From NCBI GenBank assembly GCA_003220855.1, contig QHTP01000003.1:1-14541 (forward strand): 14,541 nt of DNA, given 5' to 3'. Origin of the DNA: Gemmatimonadota bacterium (GTDB lineage: Bacteria > Gemmatimonadota > Gemmatimonadetes > Gemmatimonadales > GWC2-71-9). The translations under genes and the position numbers were made by a program. This document shows positions 1 through 6,104 of the stretch, in pieces. The notes under the pieces are model-generated. The model had not been told where the DNA came from. It made no database searches and worked only from the letters and a program-made list of their open reading frames with translations. Position 1 is the first letter of the stretch. Every line of letters starts with the position of its first letter.

Positions 1-306
1 CTTGACCAGCGCATTCATCTCCGAGTGAATGCAGCCGCAGCTCCCCGGGACCGCGGAGTCGCATTTGTTCGGCAGGCCCCGGGCGTTGCCGTTGTAGCCG
101 ATCGCGAGCACGTTCTCGAGCTGCTGATCGGTCACCACCGTCCCCACCTGGAGCCGGACGCAGGTGGAGCGCTTGGCCAGCTCCTCCGCCATGCGCATGT
201 ACACCTCGTACAGGGGGATCCGATCGACCGGCGGAGCCACGGCTCCATTCGGCAGGAGGTTGAGGGCGTGGGTGTTCGCGGCCACGCCGTCCCTAGCGAC
301 GCTCAT
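1..306 (-). CDS. Deoxycytidylate deaminase-like zinc enzyme, 3' part outside window
   Basis: This is the first 102 codons of a cytidine/deoxycytidylate deaminase-fold protein (dCMP deaminase/ComEB type), read from ATG at 306 off the left edge. Members deaminate dCMP to dUMP in the cytoplasm as part of dTTP supply. Visible evidence: the core LAKRSTCVRLQVGTVV, then YNGNARGLPNKC, a Cys-rich stretch (C82, C90, C92) and the zinc/catalytic motif CIHSEMNAL with H94 and E96. The second zinc half-motif (PCxxC) would lie beyond position 1 and cannot be checked. The start is supported by GAGGAG four bases upstream of the ATG, and the gene overlaps the end of the RNase HI-like gene by 14 bp, suggesting coupled translation. 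About 30 residues precede the usual family N-terminus, so a later GTG start (for example codon 23) is possible. Family is fairly sure; exact substrate is inferred. Confidence 0.85.
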   Translation of the reverse strand, partial: MSVARDGVAANTHALNLLPNGAVAPPVDRIPLYEVYMRMAEELAKRSTCVRLQVGTVVTDQQLENVLAIGYNGNARGLPNKCDSAVPGSCGCIHSEMNALVK

Positions 307-880
307 GCAGCTCCTCGTCGGGATCGTAGTCCAGATAGTGGCGACGCGCCCGCTCTTGTGCGAGCCAGGTGTCGAAGCCCGACGGCACCAGGCCGTTGGA
401 GCGCTCCTGGCGCTCCGCGGCACGCATCGCGAGCGCGTTGGCGTATTCGTTCTTGGCGTGGCCGGCGTGGCCGCGCACCCAGCGCCACTCGATGCTGTGG
501 CCGGCCGCGGCCTGCACCAGCTTCTGCCACAGGGGGAGATTCTCGATCGCGCCGCCCTTGCGGCGCCAGCCGCGGGCGATCCATCCGGGGACCCACTCCG
601 TCATTCCCTTGATCAGGTATTCCGAGTCCGACACGTAGACGACTTGGGCGCGCTTCCATTGCCGGTGCAGCCACTCGAGCGTCGCGATCGCGCCCGCGAG
701 CGCCATCTTCTGGTTGGTGGTGTCGGGGGAGCACTCGTACAGGTCCCAGCGCGCCACGCTGTCGCCCGCCGGAGCCTCGACCAGTGCCGCGTTCCCGCCG
801 GGGTTGGGCGGCTCCGTTCCGTTGCCGAGGCAGCTCTCGTCCGCGTGCACCAGGACGGGGGTGGCGGGTGCACCGGGCAT
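293..880 (-). CDS. RNase HI-like protein with substituted active-site residues
   Basis: A 195-aa RNase HI-fold protein. Family members cut the RNA strand of RNA/DNA hybrids using four acidic residues (Asp10, Glu48, Asp70, Asp134 in E. coli) and His124. Here the first motif is VHADESCLGN (D14) and the third is YVSDSEYLIKG (D85). The basic-protrusion-like segment GWIARGWRRKGG and WVRGHAGH (H138) are also present. However, the helix carrying Glu48 reads TTNQKMALAG (A60), and the Asp134 position in NEYANALA is N148, so two of four metal ligands are missing while the frame is intact. A roughly 45-residue C-terminal extension (LVPSGFDTWLAQERARR onward) follows the domain. ATG at 880 starts one base after the stress-protein stop codon, with no clear Shine-Dalgarno, so expression is probably coupled. 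Fold assignment is strong. Nuclease activity is uncertain. Confidence 0.9.
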   Translation of the reverse strand: MPGAPATPVLVHADESCLGNGTEPPNPGGNAALVEAPAGDSVARWDLYECSPDTTNQKMALAGAIATLEWLHRQWKRAQVVYVSDSEYLIKGMTEWVPGWIARGWRRKGGAIENLPLWQKLVQAAAGHSIEWRWVRGHAGHAKNEYANALAMRAAERQERSNGLVPSGFDTWLAQERARRHYLDYDPDEELHERR

Positions 881-881
881 G

Positions 882-1631
882 TCAGGGCTGGATGACCACC
901 GGGATGTCGGTGTGCCGCAGGATCTCCTCCGCGTGGGACACCACGACGGCGCTGGGCCGGCCGTCGACGTGAGTCATGTGGGCGCCGGCGAACAGGGAGT
1001 CGCAGTGGGTCCGCTTGATCACCTGGGCGACGACCTCGCCCGGCTTTCCGGGCTCGACGTGCGTGACGAACGGCACCCGTTGCATCGACAATGCCGCCTC
1101 GGCCGCGCCCACCACCAGGAGCCCGGCCTCGCGGTCGTCGCTCGCGTGGATGACGTGAATGGTGCTCTCCACCACCGTGGCGAACTGGATGGCGAGCTCC
1201 AGGGCCCGCTGACTCGTTTCGCGCCCGTCGAATGCGACCGCGATCGAGCGCATGGGCGACGGGACGCCGCCGCACACGATGACGCACCGCTCCGCGATAC
1301 GGATCAACGAGACCACGGTGGGCCCCAGCGCGGACTCTTTCGTCGTGACGCCGCGACGACCGACCAGCACCGCGTCGGCGGTCTTGGCGAGCGCGGCCAG
1401 CTCGACGTCGGCGTCACCGTCGGTCGCCGCGGTTTCGACCTTCAGCCCCGCGGCAAGGACGCGCTCCCGCGCCCGGTCGAGCATGGCGGCCCCGTCCGCC
1501 CCGTGCCTGCCCTCGCGCACGTACGCCACGATCAGCGTGCTGCGAAACCGTTCTCCCAGGACCACCGCCTGCTCGAACGCCGCATCGGCGCGCGGGCTGC
1601 CGTCCAGTCCCACCAGCAGGCGTGTGAACAC
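882..1631 (-). CDS. Universal stress protein, tandem UspA domains
   Basis: A 249-aa cytoplasmic protein made of two UspA-type alpha/beta domains in tandem, roughly residues 1-125 and 126-249. Domain 1 opens with the typical FTRLLVGLDGSPRADAAFEQA strand-loop-helix and has the nucleotide-loop-like stretch VGRRGVTTKESALGP. Domain 2 restarts at MRSIAVAFDGRETSQRALE and ends at DIPVVIQP, with a less canonical loop (AGAHMTHVDGRPS). Domain 1 may therefore bind ATP while domain 2 may be degenerate; this is inference. Tandem Usp proteins are associated with starvation and stress survival, but no specific target can be read here. The start is GTG at 1631, two bases after the preceding stop, with no visible Shine-Dalgarno. 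The next gene starts one base downstream of its stop, so it sits inside a tight minus-strand operon. Confidence 0.92.
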   Translation of the reverse strand: MFTRLLVGLDGSPRADAAFEQAVVLGERFRSTLIVAYVREGRHGADGAAMLDRARERVLAAGLKVETAATDGDADVELAALAKTADAVLVGRRGVTTKESALGPTVVSLIRIAERCVIVCGGVPSPMRSIAVAFDGRETSQRALELAIQFATVVESTIHVIHASDDREAGLLVVGAAEAALSMQRVPFVTHVEPGKPGEVVAQVIKRTHCDSLFAGAHMTHVDGRPSAVVVSHAEEILRHTDIPVVIQP

Positions 1632-1633
1632 GG

Positions 1634-1885
1634 TTACGGCAGCACCGCGAACGACTCGAGGTCGTGCAGCGGGAACGCCAACAGCTCGCCCGTCATCGGC
1701 AGCCTGCCCTGGAGCGCCTCGTCGCGTGCCACGGTCTCGAGCCGCTCGGCCACGACGACGTATTCCGTGCCGCGGCGTCGCAGCGCCACGCGGCGCCGCT
1801 CCCGCACCGCCCGCTCGAGCGCATCGAGGGCGTCGGGCGTGAGCCTCGTGTATTCGGGGATCGTGCTCGTCCGGCGTCCGCTCAT
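1634..1885 (-). CDS. Small basic hypothetical protein between selD and usp
   Basis: An 83-aa protein I do not recognise. It begins with an Arg-rich helix (PDALDALERAVRERRRVALRRR), continues as likely beta strands (GTEYVVVAERLE), and ends LLAFPLHDLESFAVLP. There is no signal peptide, membrane helix or cysteine. The strand pattern and the closing FPLHDLESFAVL vaguely recall small single-domain beta-barrel proteins that sense or bind nucleic acid, but this is a guess. The ATG at 1885 shares its A with the last base of the selD stop (TGATG), and the stress-protein GTG follows two bases after its TAA, so it is almost certainly translated as part of this operon. That tight packing is the main reason to accept it as real. 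Function unknown. Confidence 0.7.
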   Translation of the reverse strand: MSGRRTSTIPEYTRLTPDALDALERAVRERRRVALRRRGTEYVVVAERLETVARDEALQGRLPMTGELLAFPLHDLESFAVLP

Positions 1886-2940
1886 CAGCGCACCGCGATG
1901 CGGCCGACGCCGCCGGCGACGACTCGGCCGATCACGGCCGCCGTGAGGGTCCCCTCGCGCCCGAGCGCGGCCACGAGCGCGTCGGCCCGGTCAGGGGCCA
2001 CGGCGATCAGCAATCCCCCCGACGTCTGGGCATCCGCGAGCAGCAGGCGCGTCGTGCCGTCCACCGCGTCCGCGAAGGCGACGGCGTCCGCGACAGCCGC
2101 GACGTTGCGCTCGCTGCCTCCGGGGATCGCACCGCGCTCGGCGGCCTCGTGCGCCCGCGGCAACAGCGGCACGGCAGCCGCCGAGAGCTCGGCCGCGACG
2201 CCGCTCGCTTCGAGCAGCGTGCGCAGGTGGCCGAGCAGCCCGAAGCCGGTGACGTCGGTCGCGGCGTGCACGCTCTTGCCCATGGCCAGCATCGCACGGG
2301 CTGCGCCCGCGTTCAGCGTCGTCATCGCGGCCACGGCGGGCGCGACGTCCGCCTCCGTCAGGAGATCGCGCTTCAGCGCGGTGGTCAACACGCCGGTGCC
2401 GAGCGGCTTGGTGAGCACCAGCACGTCGCCCGGCCTGGCGCCGCTGTTCCGCACGATCCGGTCGGGATGCACTTCCCCGATCGCGACCATGCCGTACTTC
2501 GGCTCGGGGTCGTCCACCGAATGGCCGCCGAGCACGAACGCGCCGGCGGCGCGCGCCACGTCGGCGCCGCCGCGCAGCACCTCGCCCAGCAGCTCGAACG
2601 GCAGCCCCTCGCGCGGCCAGCCCACGAGGTTGAGCGCGAGGAGCGGCGTCGCGCCCATGGCGTACACGTCGGAGAACGCGTTGGTCGCGGCGATGCGCCC
2701 GAAGTCGTAGGCGTCGTCGATCAGGGGCGTGAAGAAGTCCACCGTCGCCACGATCGCGCGATCGGGTGCCACCTGGAAGACGGCGGCGTCGTCGCGGCTC
2801 GAGGCGTCGACCAGGATCCGGGGATCCGTCGCGACCGGCACGTGGCGCAAGACCTGCGCCAACTCGGCTGGGCCGAGCTTGCAGGCTCAGCCGGCGCCGT
2901 GCGAGTAGGCGGTCAGACGAATTATGGATTGGGCCGTCAT
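1885..2940 (-). CDS. selD: Selenide, water dikinase (selenophosphate synthetase), selenocysteine-containing
   Basis: SelD makes monoselenophosphate from selenide and ATP, the selenium donor for Sec-tRNA and selenouridine. The gene is 352 codons read from ATG at 2940 with an in-frame TGA at codon 18, giving AYSHGAG-Sec-ACK. In the family this position holds the catalytic Cys or Sec, with the essential Lys three residues later (K21 here). Downstream, the AIR-synthase-like fold is complete: DDAAVF (about 50-55), the NAFSDVYAMGA segment, GGHSVDDPEPKYG, GDVLVLTKPLGTG, ATDVTGFGLLGH and DAQTSGGLL. Conventional start-to-stop calling would begin at TTG 2862 and lose the catalytic residues. No good Shine-Dalgarno precedes ATG 2940. 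The gene lies 46 bp after the anti-sigma/thioredoxin gene and its stop overlaps the next gene. The host should encode selA, selB and tRNA-Sec elsewhere. Confidence 0.95.
2853..2885 (-). promoter_or_regulatory. Candidate bacterial SECIS hairpin in selD mRNA
   Basis: Starting one base after the UGA, the mRNA can fold into a hairpin. The outer stem is CCUGC/GCAGG, followed by a small asymmetric internal loop, two further pairs, and an uninterrupted apical stem CUCGGC/GCCGAG closing a CCA loop. The apical loop lies 15 nt after the UGA, close to the spacing known for bacterial SECIS elements that bind SelB. The loop lacks the G usually found in its first two positions unless the top C-G pairs open. 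That deviation is the main weakness of the call. Confidence 0.7.
2887..2889 (-). other. selD: In-frame UGA selenocysteine codon of selD
   Basis: The minus-strand reading is GGC TGA GCC TGC AAG, placing UGA exactly at the catalytic Cys/Sec position of SelD. The reading frame is continuous on both sides for the full family length. This is the standard location of Sec in SelD selenoproteins, so recoding rather than a nonsense mutation is the natural reading. Confidence 0.92.
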
Positions 2941-2941
2941 G

Positions 2942-2960
2942 GCCTGCGGAAGATGCAGGC
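2942..2960 (-). other. Leader hairpin abutting the selD start codon
   Basis: In the mRNA, GCCUGC and GCAGGC form a perfect 6 bp stem around a 7-nt loop, ending one base before AUG 2940. It covers the place where a Shine-Dalgarno would normally lie. Its GCAGGC arm is also complementary to the GCCUGC that directly follows the UGA, so it could compete with the SECIS stem. Regulatory meaning is inferred only. Confidence 0.4.
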
Positions 2961-2986
2961 GGAGGGAGGCGCCCGGCAAGGCACGC

Positions 2987-5134
2987 TTACCGCAAGGCGG
3001 CGACCTCCGACAGGCTCCGGTCGAGCTCACGATACGCGAACCGGATCTGCCCACTGGCGTCGAGAAGGTAGTACGACGGCGTGCCCCACTGGCTGAAGGC
3101 GCGGCTCGCGTCCCGCCACACGTCGGCGTAGACCGGAAACGAGAGGCCCTTGGCGGCGAGGAACCGCTGCAGGTCCGCCGTCATGCGCTCGTCCGTGATC
3201 GTCACGACCCCGATCCCTGCGCGCTCGAGCCGCGCGACCATATGCCCCAGGGCGGGCAGCTCTTCGAGCGATGGGCCGCAGCGCCGGGACCAGAAGGCGA
3301 CGAACGTGATCCGCCCCCGCGTCAACGAGTCGAAGCGCACGGGGGCCCCGCCCGCCCCTTCCAAACGGACGCTCGCGCGCAGGGGACGTCGTGTGGCGCG
3401 GTCGAGGACCCGGCTCCGCAGCTCGAGCCGCCCGCGTTCGATTGCACGGCGCCACGCGGCGGAGTCCACGTCGATCCCCATGAATCGGCGGGTCGAGTCC
3501 GCCGTCCAGCTCTCAGTGGCCGGGTCCGCGGCCGCAAAGGCTAGCAGCCTGAGCGCGCCGGCGGTGTCGCCGTTCGCCACCCGCGTGTGGGCGACGCGCC
3601 GGAACAGCCCGACGTCCCACCCTTCCCGCACCGCCAGCTCGAGTGTGTCGAGCCCCGCCGCGACCCGTCCGCTGGCGACCAGCGCGTCGCCCAGCGCGGC
3701 CAGGAGGGAGCGCGCGGTCGCCGCATCGACCGCGCGCTGCTCTTCGACGGTGCGCTCGAGCGACCGCCGTGCGTCCTGTGGAACGTCGAGTCCGCGCAAT
3801 TCCTGGCGCAGGAGCCGCATCCCTTCCTGGCGCAAGGCGGGGTAGTCGGTGAACACAGTGGCGATCCACGCGGAGTCGCCCCGGTTCATGTCCAGATAGT
3901 GGCTGGCCCAGCGGACGAGCGCCGCGGAATCAGCCACCATCTGGGCCAGCCTCCATCCCAGGGTCGCGACGGTGCCGTGTGCCGGCCCCACGTCGTCCCA
4001 TAGCCGGTCCATGTCGGCCAGCGCTCGGAGTGAGTCCTTGTCCTTCCAGAGGCGGCTCCAGATCGCCACCGCGCGATTCTGCGCCGCGAACGGTGACCGG
4101 GGCGCTGCGCGCTCCAGCCGCCGCTTCCAGTAAGACATCAGCGTCGTGTCGCCGACGCCCTGCGCATACCAGAACATGTAGCCGAGATCGTCAGCCGAGA
4201 GCATGGTGCGGGGCGCCAGCCGCCGGTGGAAAGCCCACAGGCGCGCCCGGTGAGCGGCGAGCACGCTGTCCACGTACGACACCCCGAGCACGTTCTTCTC
4301 ATAGAAGAACAGGTTCGACCAGGGTGCGACGCGCTCTGGATAGAGCGTTGCGGCGCGACGCGCCGTCTGGTAGCCGAGCTCCCAATTGCGGCCCATCAGG
4401 TCGTTCTCGCGTTGGCCGAAGGCCTCGAGGGTCGGGCGCCCCAGGGTGTCGTGCACCAGCAGCTCCCACAATCGGCTGCCGTTGCTGTCCAGGTGTCGGC
4501 CCGCTGAGTCCTCCACGGCAAACACGGCGTAGACGACCGAATCCGGGAGCCGCACCGTGCCGCGATACAGCTCGCGGTCGACGCGGGTCAGCACGCCCGC
4601 TGTGGTCTGCCGCAGGCCGCGGTTGTAGGACTCGTCCCGCGGGGTACGGTACCTGGCGCGCAGGACCAGCCGATCGGGGCCGGCCAGGAGGGCGGATGCG
4701 CGGTACTCCACCTGCACCGTTGCGACGGCGAGGGGTCGGGCTGGGGAGAACAGCAGGAGCCCCTCGCTCGCACCCGCGCTCAATCGTGCCGCGGGCCAGA
4801 GGAGCCATGTGGCCACGAGAAGGAGCAGACCGGCCGCGATCGCGAGCGAGGTCCGGCGAACCCGGGGCGCTGGGCGCGGGTCCTCCGTCGGGAGGATCAC
4901 TCGATCCCCCGCGGCGAGCCGTGCTTCGATGCGCTCGAGCAGAGCCGGAGCGGGCGCCGGCGTCTCGAAGGCGGCGACCCGCCCCCGCAGCTCCCGCGCG
5001 AATGCGACATAGCTGCGACACGCGACGCAACCCGCCAGATGAGCGGCGAGCCGCTCCCGTTCCCGAGCCGTAAGGTCGCCGTCGGCGAACCGTTTCAGAG
5101 TCCGCTCGCTCGCATGCAGCAGCCGCCAGATCAT
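2987..5134 (-). CDS. Membrane anti-sigma factor fused to thioredoxin-fold domain
   Basis: A 715-aa protein coupled to the sigma-factor gene. Domains in order: an N-terminal zinc-finger anti-sigma domain (about 1-50) with H32-x3-C36-x2-C39 in AAHLAGCVACRSY; a proline-rich linker; one membrane helix (about 95-113, SLAIAAGLLLLVATWLLW); a beta-rich exported segment (about 120-230); a long helical region rich in Trp/Ala that looks repeat-like (about 240-570); and a TlpA/thioredoxin-like domain (about 600-713) with FVAFWSRRCGPS and the cis-Pro motif GTPSYYLLD (P686). The usual CxxC is C619-G-P-S622, so the resolving Cys is absent. The start is ATG at 5134, overlapping the sigma stop as ATGA, with GGAG six bases upstream; an open frame to 5446 is not used. 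Expected role: hold the ECF sigma factor at the membrane and respond to an envelope signal. Redox sensing is inference. Confidence 0.88.
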   Translation of the reverse strand: MIWRLLHASERTLKRFADGDLTARERERLAAHLAGCVACRSYVAFARELRGRVAAFETPAPAPALLERIEARLAAGDRVILPTEDPRPAPRVRRTSLAIAAGLLLLVATWLLWPAARLSAGASEGLLLFSPARPLAVATVQVEYRASALLAGPDRLVLRARYRTPRDESYNRGLRQTTAGVLTRVDRELYRGTVRLPDSVVYAVFAVEDSAGRHLDSNGSRLWELLVHDTLGRPTLEAFGQRENDLMGRNWELGYQTARRAATLYPERVAPWSNLFFYEKNVLGVSYVDSVLAAHRARLWAFHRRLAPRTMLSADDLGYMFWYAQGVGDTTLMSYWKRRLERAAPRSPFAAQNRAVAIWSRLWKDKDSLRALADMDRLWDDVGPAHGTVATLGWRLAQMVADSAALVRWASHYLDMNRGDSAWIATVFTDYPALRQEGMRLLRQELRGLDVPQDARRSLERTVEEQRAVDAATARSLLAALGDALVASGRVAAGLDTLELAVREGWDVGLFRRVAHTRVANGDTAGALRLLAFAAADPATESWTADSTRRFMGIDVDSAAWRRAIERGRLELRSRVLDRATRRPLRASVRLEGAGGAPVRFDSLTRGRITFVAFWSRRCGPSLEELPALGHMVARLERAGIGVVTITDERMTADLQRFLAAKGLSFPVYADVWRDASRAFSQWGTPSYYLLDASGQIRFAYRELDRSLSEVAALR

Positions 5135-5700
5135 CCCTTGCTCCCCAAGGCCCGTCGCAGGGCGCGAATGGCTCGGCACAGGCGGACTTCGCTCGTCCCT
5201 GTCCGAATTCCCAGCATGCGACCGATCTCCCCGTGTGAATAGCCCGCGATTTCCTTGAGCACGAACACCGTGCGCAGCACGTCCGGGAGCGTGGTGATGG
5301 CTCGCTCGAGCTCCAGCCGGTCGCCCACTGCCTCGGGCCCGGGCTCTCTCGACCGGTCCAGCAGGGGGTCGAGCGGCACCTGCTGCCGACGCCCCTCGCG
5401 TCGGAGGCGATCCAGGGCCACCCGGACGGTGACGGTGCGGAGCCAACCGACGAAGGCCCCCTGCTCGTGGTAGCGCCGTACCGCCAGAGGCAACCCCACG
5501 AACACGTCTTGCACCACGTCCTCGGCCTCGGCGCGGGAGCCGGTCAACCGGAATGCGATGCCGAGGAGGCTACCGGCGTGTCGTTGATAGATCCCCGCGA
5601 GGGCACTCTGGTCACCGCCCCGCAGGCGCTCGACGAGCACGCGGTCATCCCCGGGCGGATCGTCGCTGCGTGGCACGATGTTGATCGGTGTCTGGCCCAC
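5131..5700 (-). CDS. ECF-type RNA polymerase sigma factor
   Basis: A 189-aa sigma-70 family regulator with only regions 2 and 4. Region 2 (about 20-100) includes RLTGSRAEAEDVVQDVFV, the DxxQDxF signature of core binding, and YHEQGAFVGWLRTVTVRVALDRLRR for -10 recognition. Region 4 (about 130-185) includes LPDVLRTVFVLKEIAGYSHGEIGRMLGI, a helix-turn-helix for -35 recognition. The linker is short, as in ECF factors. It directs RNA polymerase to a stress or envelope regulon, and the co-encoded downstream protein is its anti-sigma factor. The start is GTG at 5700 by longest frame. No Shine-Dalgarno is visible there, and GTG 5676 is an alternative that keeps all of region 2. The stop codon overlaps the next ATG by four bases. 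Confidence 0.95.
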   Translation of the reverse strand: MGQTPINIVPRSDDPPGDDRVLVERLRGGDQSALAGIYQRHAGSLLGIAFRLTGSRAEAEDVVQDVFVGLPLAVRRYHEQGAFVGWLRTVTVRVALDRLRREGRRQQVPLDPLLDRSREPGPEAVGDRLELERAITTLPDVLRTVFVLKEIAGYSHGEIGRMLGIRTGTSEVRLCRAIRALRRALGSKG

Positions 5701-5709
5701 TCGAGAAGG

Positions 5710-5738
5710 GAAACGCGCGGAGCCGTCAAAACCTTACA
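5710..5738 (-). promoter_or_regulatory. Possible ECF-sigma promoter upstream of the sigma gene
   Basis: On the minus strand, TGTAAG (5738-5733) is followed 17 bases later by CGTTTC (5715-5710), resembling an ECF-type -35/-10 pair, in the 50 bp gap before the sigma gene. If used, transcription would start within a few bases of GTG 5700, giving a near-leaderless mRNA or favouring GTG 5676. Autoregulation is typical of ECF factors, but this match is weak. Confidence 0.25.
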
Positions 5739-5750
5739 GGCTTGGACCTC

Positions 5751-6104
5751 TCACGCGAGTCTCCAGGCGAGAATGGCGCCGGCGACCACGTAGCGCGCGG
5801 TGTCCATGAGGCCGACAACGAGCTCTCGCTTTCGCTCGGCCCACCGAACCGGGTACGCCACGAGCAGGCCGATCAGGAGGAACAACAGCCACCATCCACC
5901 GCCGCCGAGCGTATCGAACCACAGCGATCCAAGCAGCGTCACCACCACGGCTTCCAGCAGACGCCCCGCGACCGTCCAGCGGTCGTACGCCCAGACGAAG
6001 TACCGTGGACCGACCACCACATCCACGCGATAGCCGATCGGCGGAGCTACCACGAACCACACCGCGACCGGTAGCCACGCGAGAACGAGCCGCGTGAGCG
6101 TCAC
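5751..6104 (-). CDS. Small integral membrane protein, unknown function
   Basis: A 117-aa hydrophobic protein starting at GTG 6104, which overlaps the stop of the deacylase-like gene (GTGA). Three likely membrane helices are visible: LVLAWLPVAVWFVVAPPIG (about 6-24), a central pair-like stretch AVVVTLLGSLWF plus WWLLFLLIGLLVAYPV (about 52-85), and a C-terminal TARYVVAGAILAWRL (about 102-116). The loop GYRVDVVVGPRYFVWAYDRW is Tyr/Trp-rich. The charged WAERKREL between helices is probably cytoplasmic. I do not recognise a family. A longer open frame upstream to 6527 overlaps the deacylase-like gene and is not coding. Being last in the overlapping lipoprotein cluster, it may be a membrane partner of those enzymes; this is inference. 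Confidence 0.75.
   Translation of the reverse strand: MTLTRLVLAWLPVAVWFVVAPPIGYRVDVVVGPRYFVWAYDRWTVAGRLLEAVVVTLLGSLWFDTLGGGGWWLLFLLIGLLVAYPVRWAERKRELVVGLMDTARYVVAGAILAWRLA

Noticed and set aside
714..1946. 410-codon open frame on the plus strand
   Set aside because: Lies antisense to the stress protein and neighbours, whose products match known families; its translation is Arg/Ala/Gly-rich with no motif.
2860..2862. TTG 2862 as the selD start with TGA as a true upstream stop
   Set aside because: It would remove the catalytic residue and Lys, while matching family sequence continues upstream of the TGA to ATG 2940.
2149..3096. Plus-strand open frame across selD
   Set aside because: Antisense to a complete SelD; low-complexity composition, no recognisable domain.
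5135..5446. 104-codon N-terminal extension of the anti-sigma protein
   Set aside because: It overlaps the sigma-factor gene in another frame; ATG 5134 with Shine-Dalgarno and ATGA overlap is the natural start.
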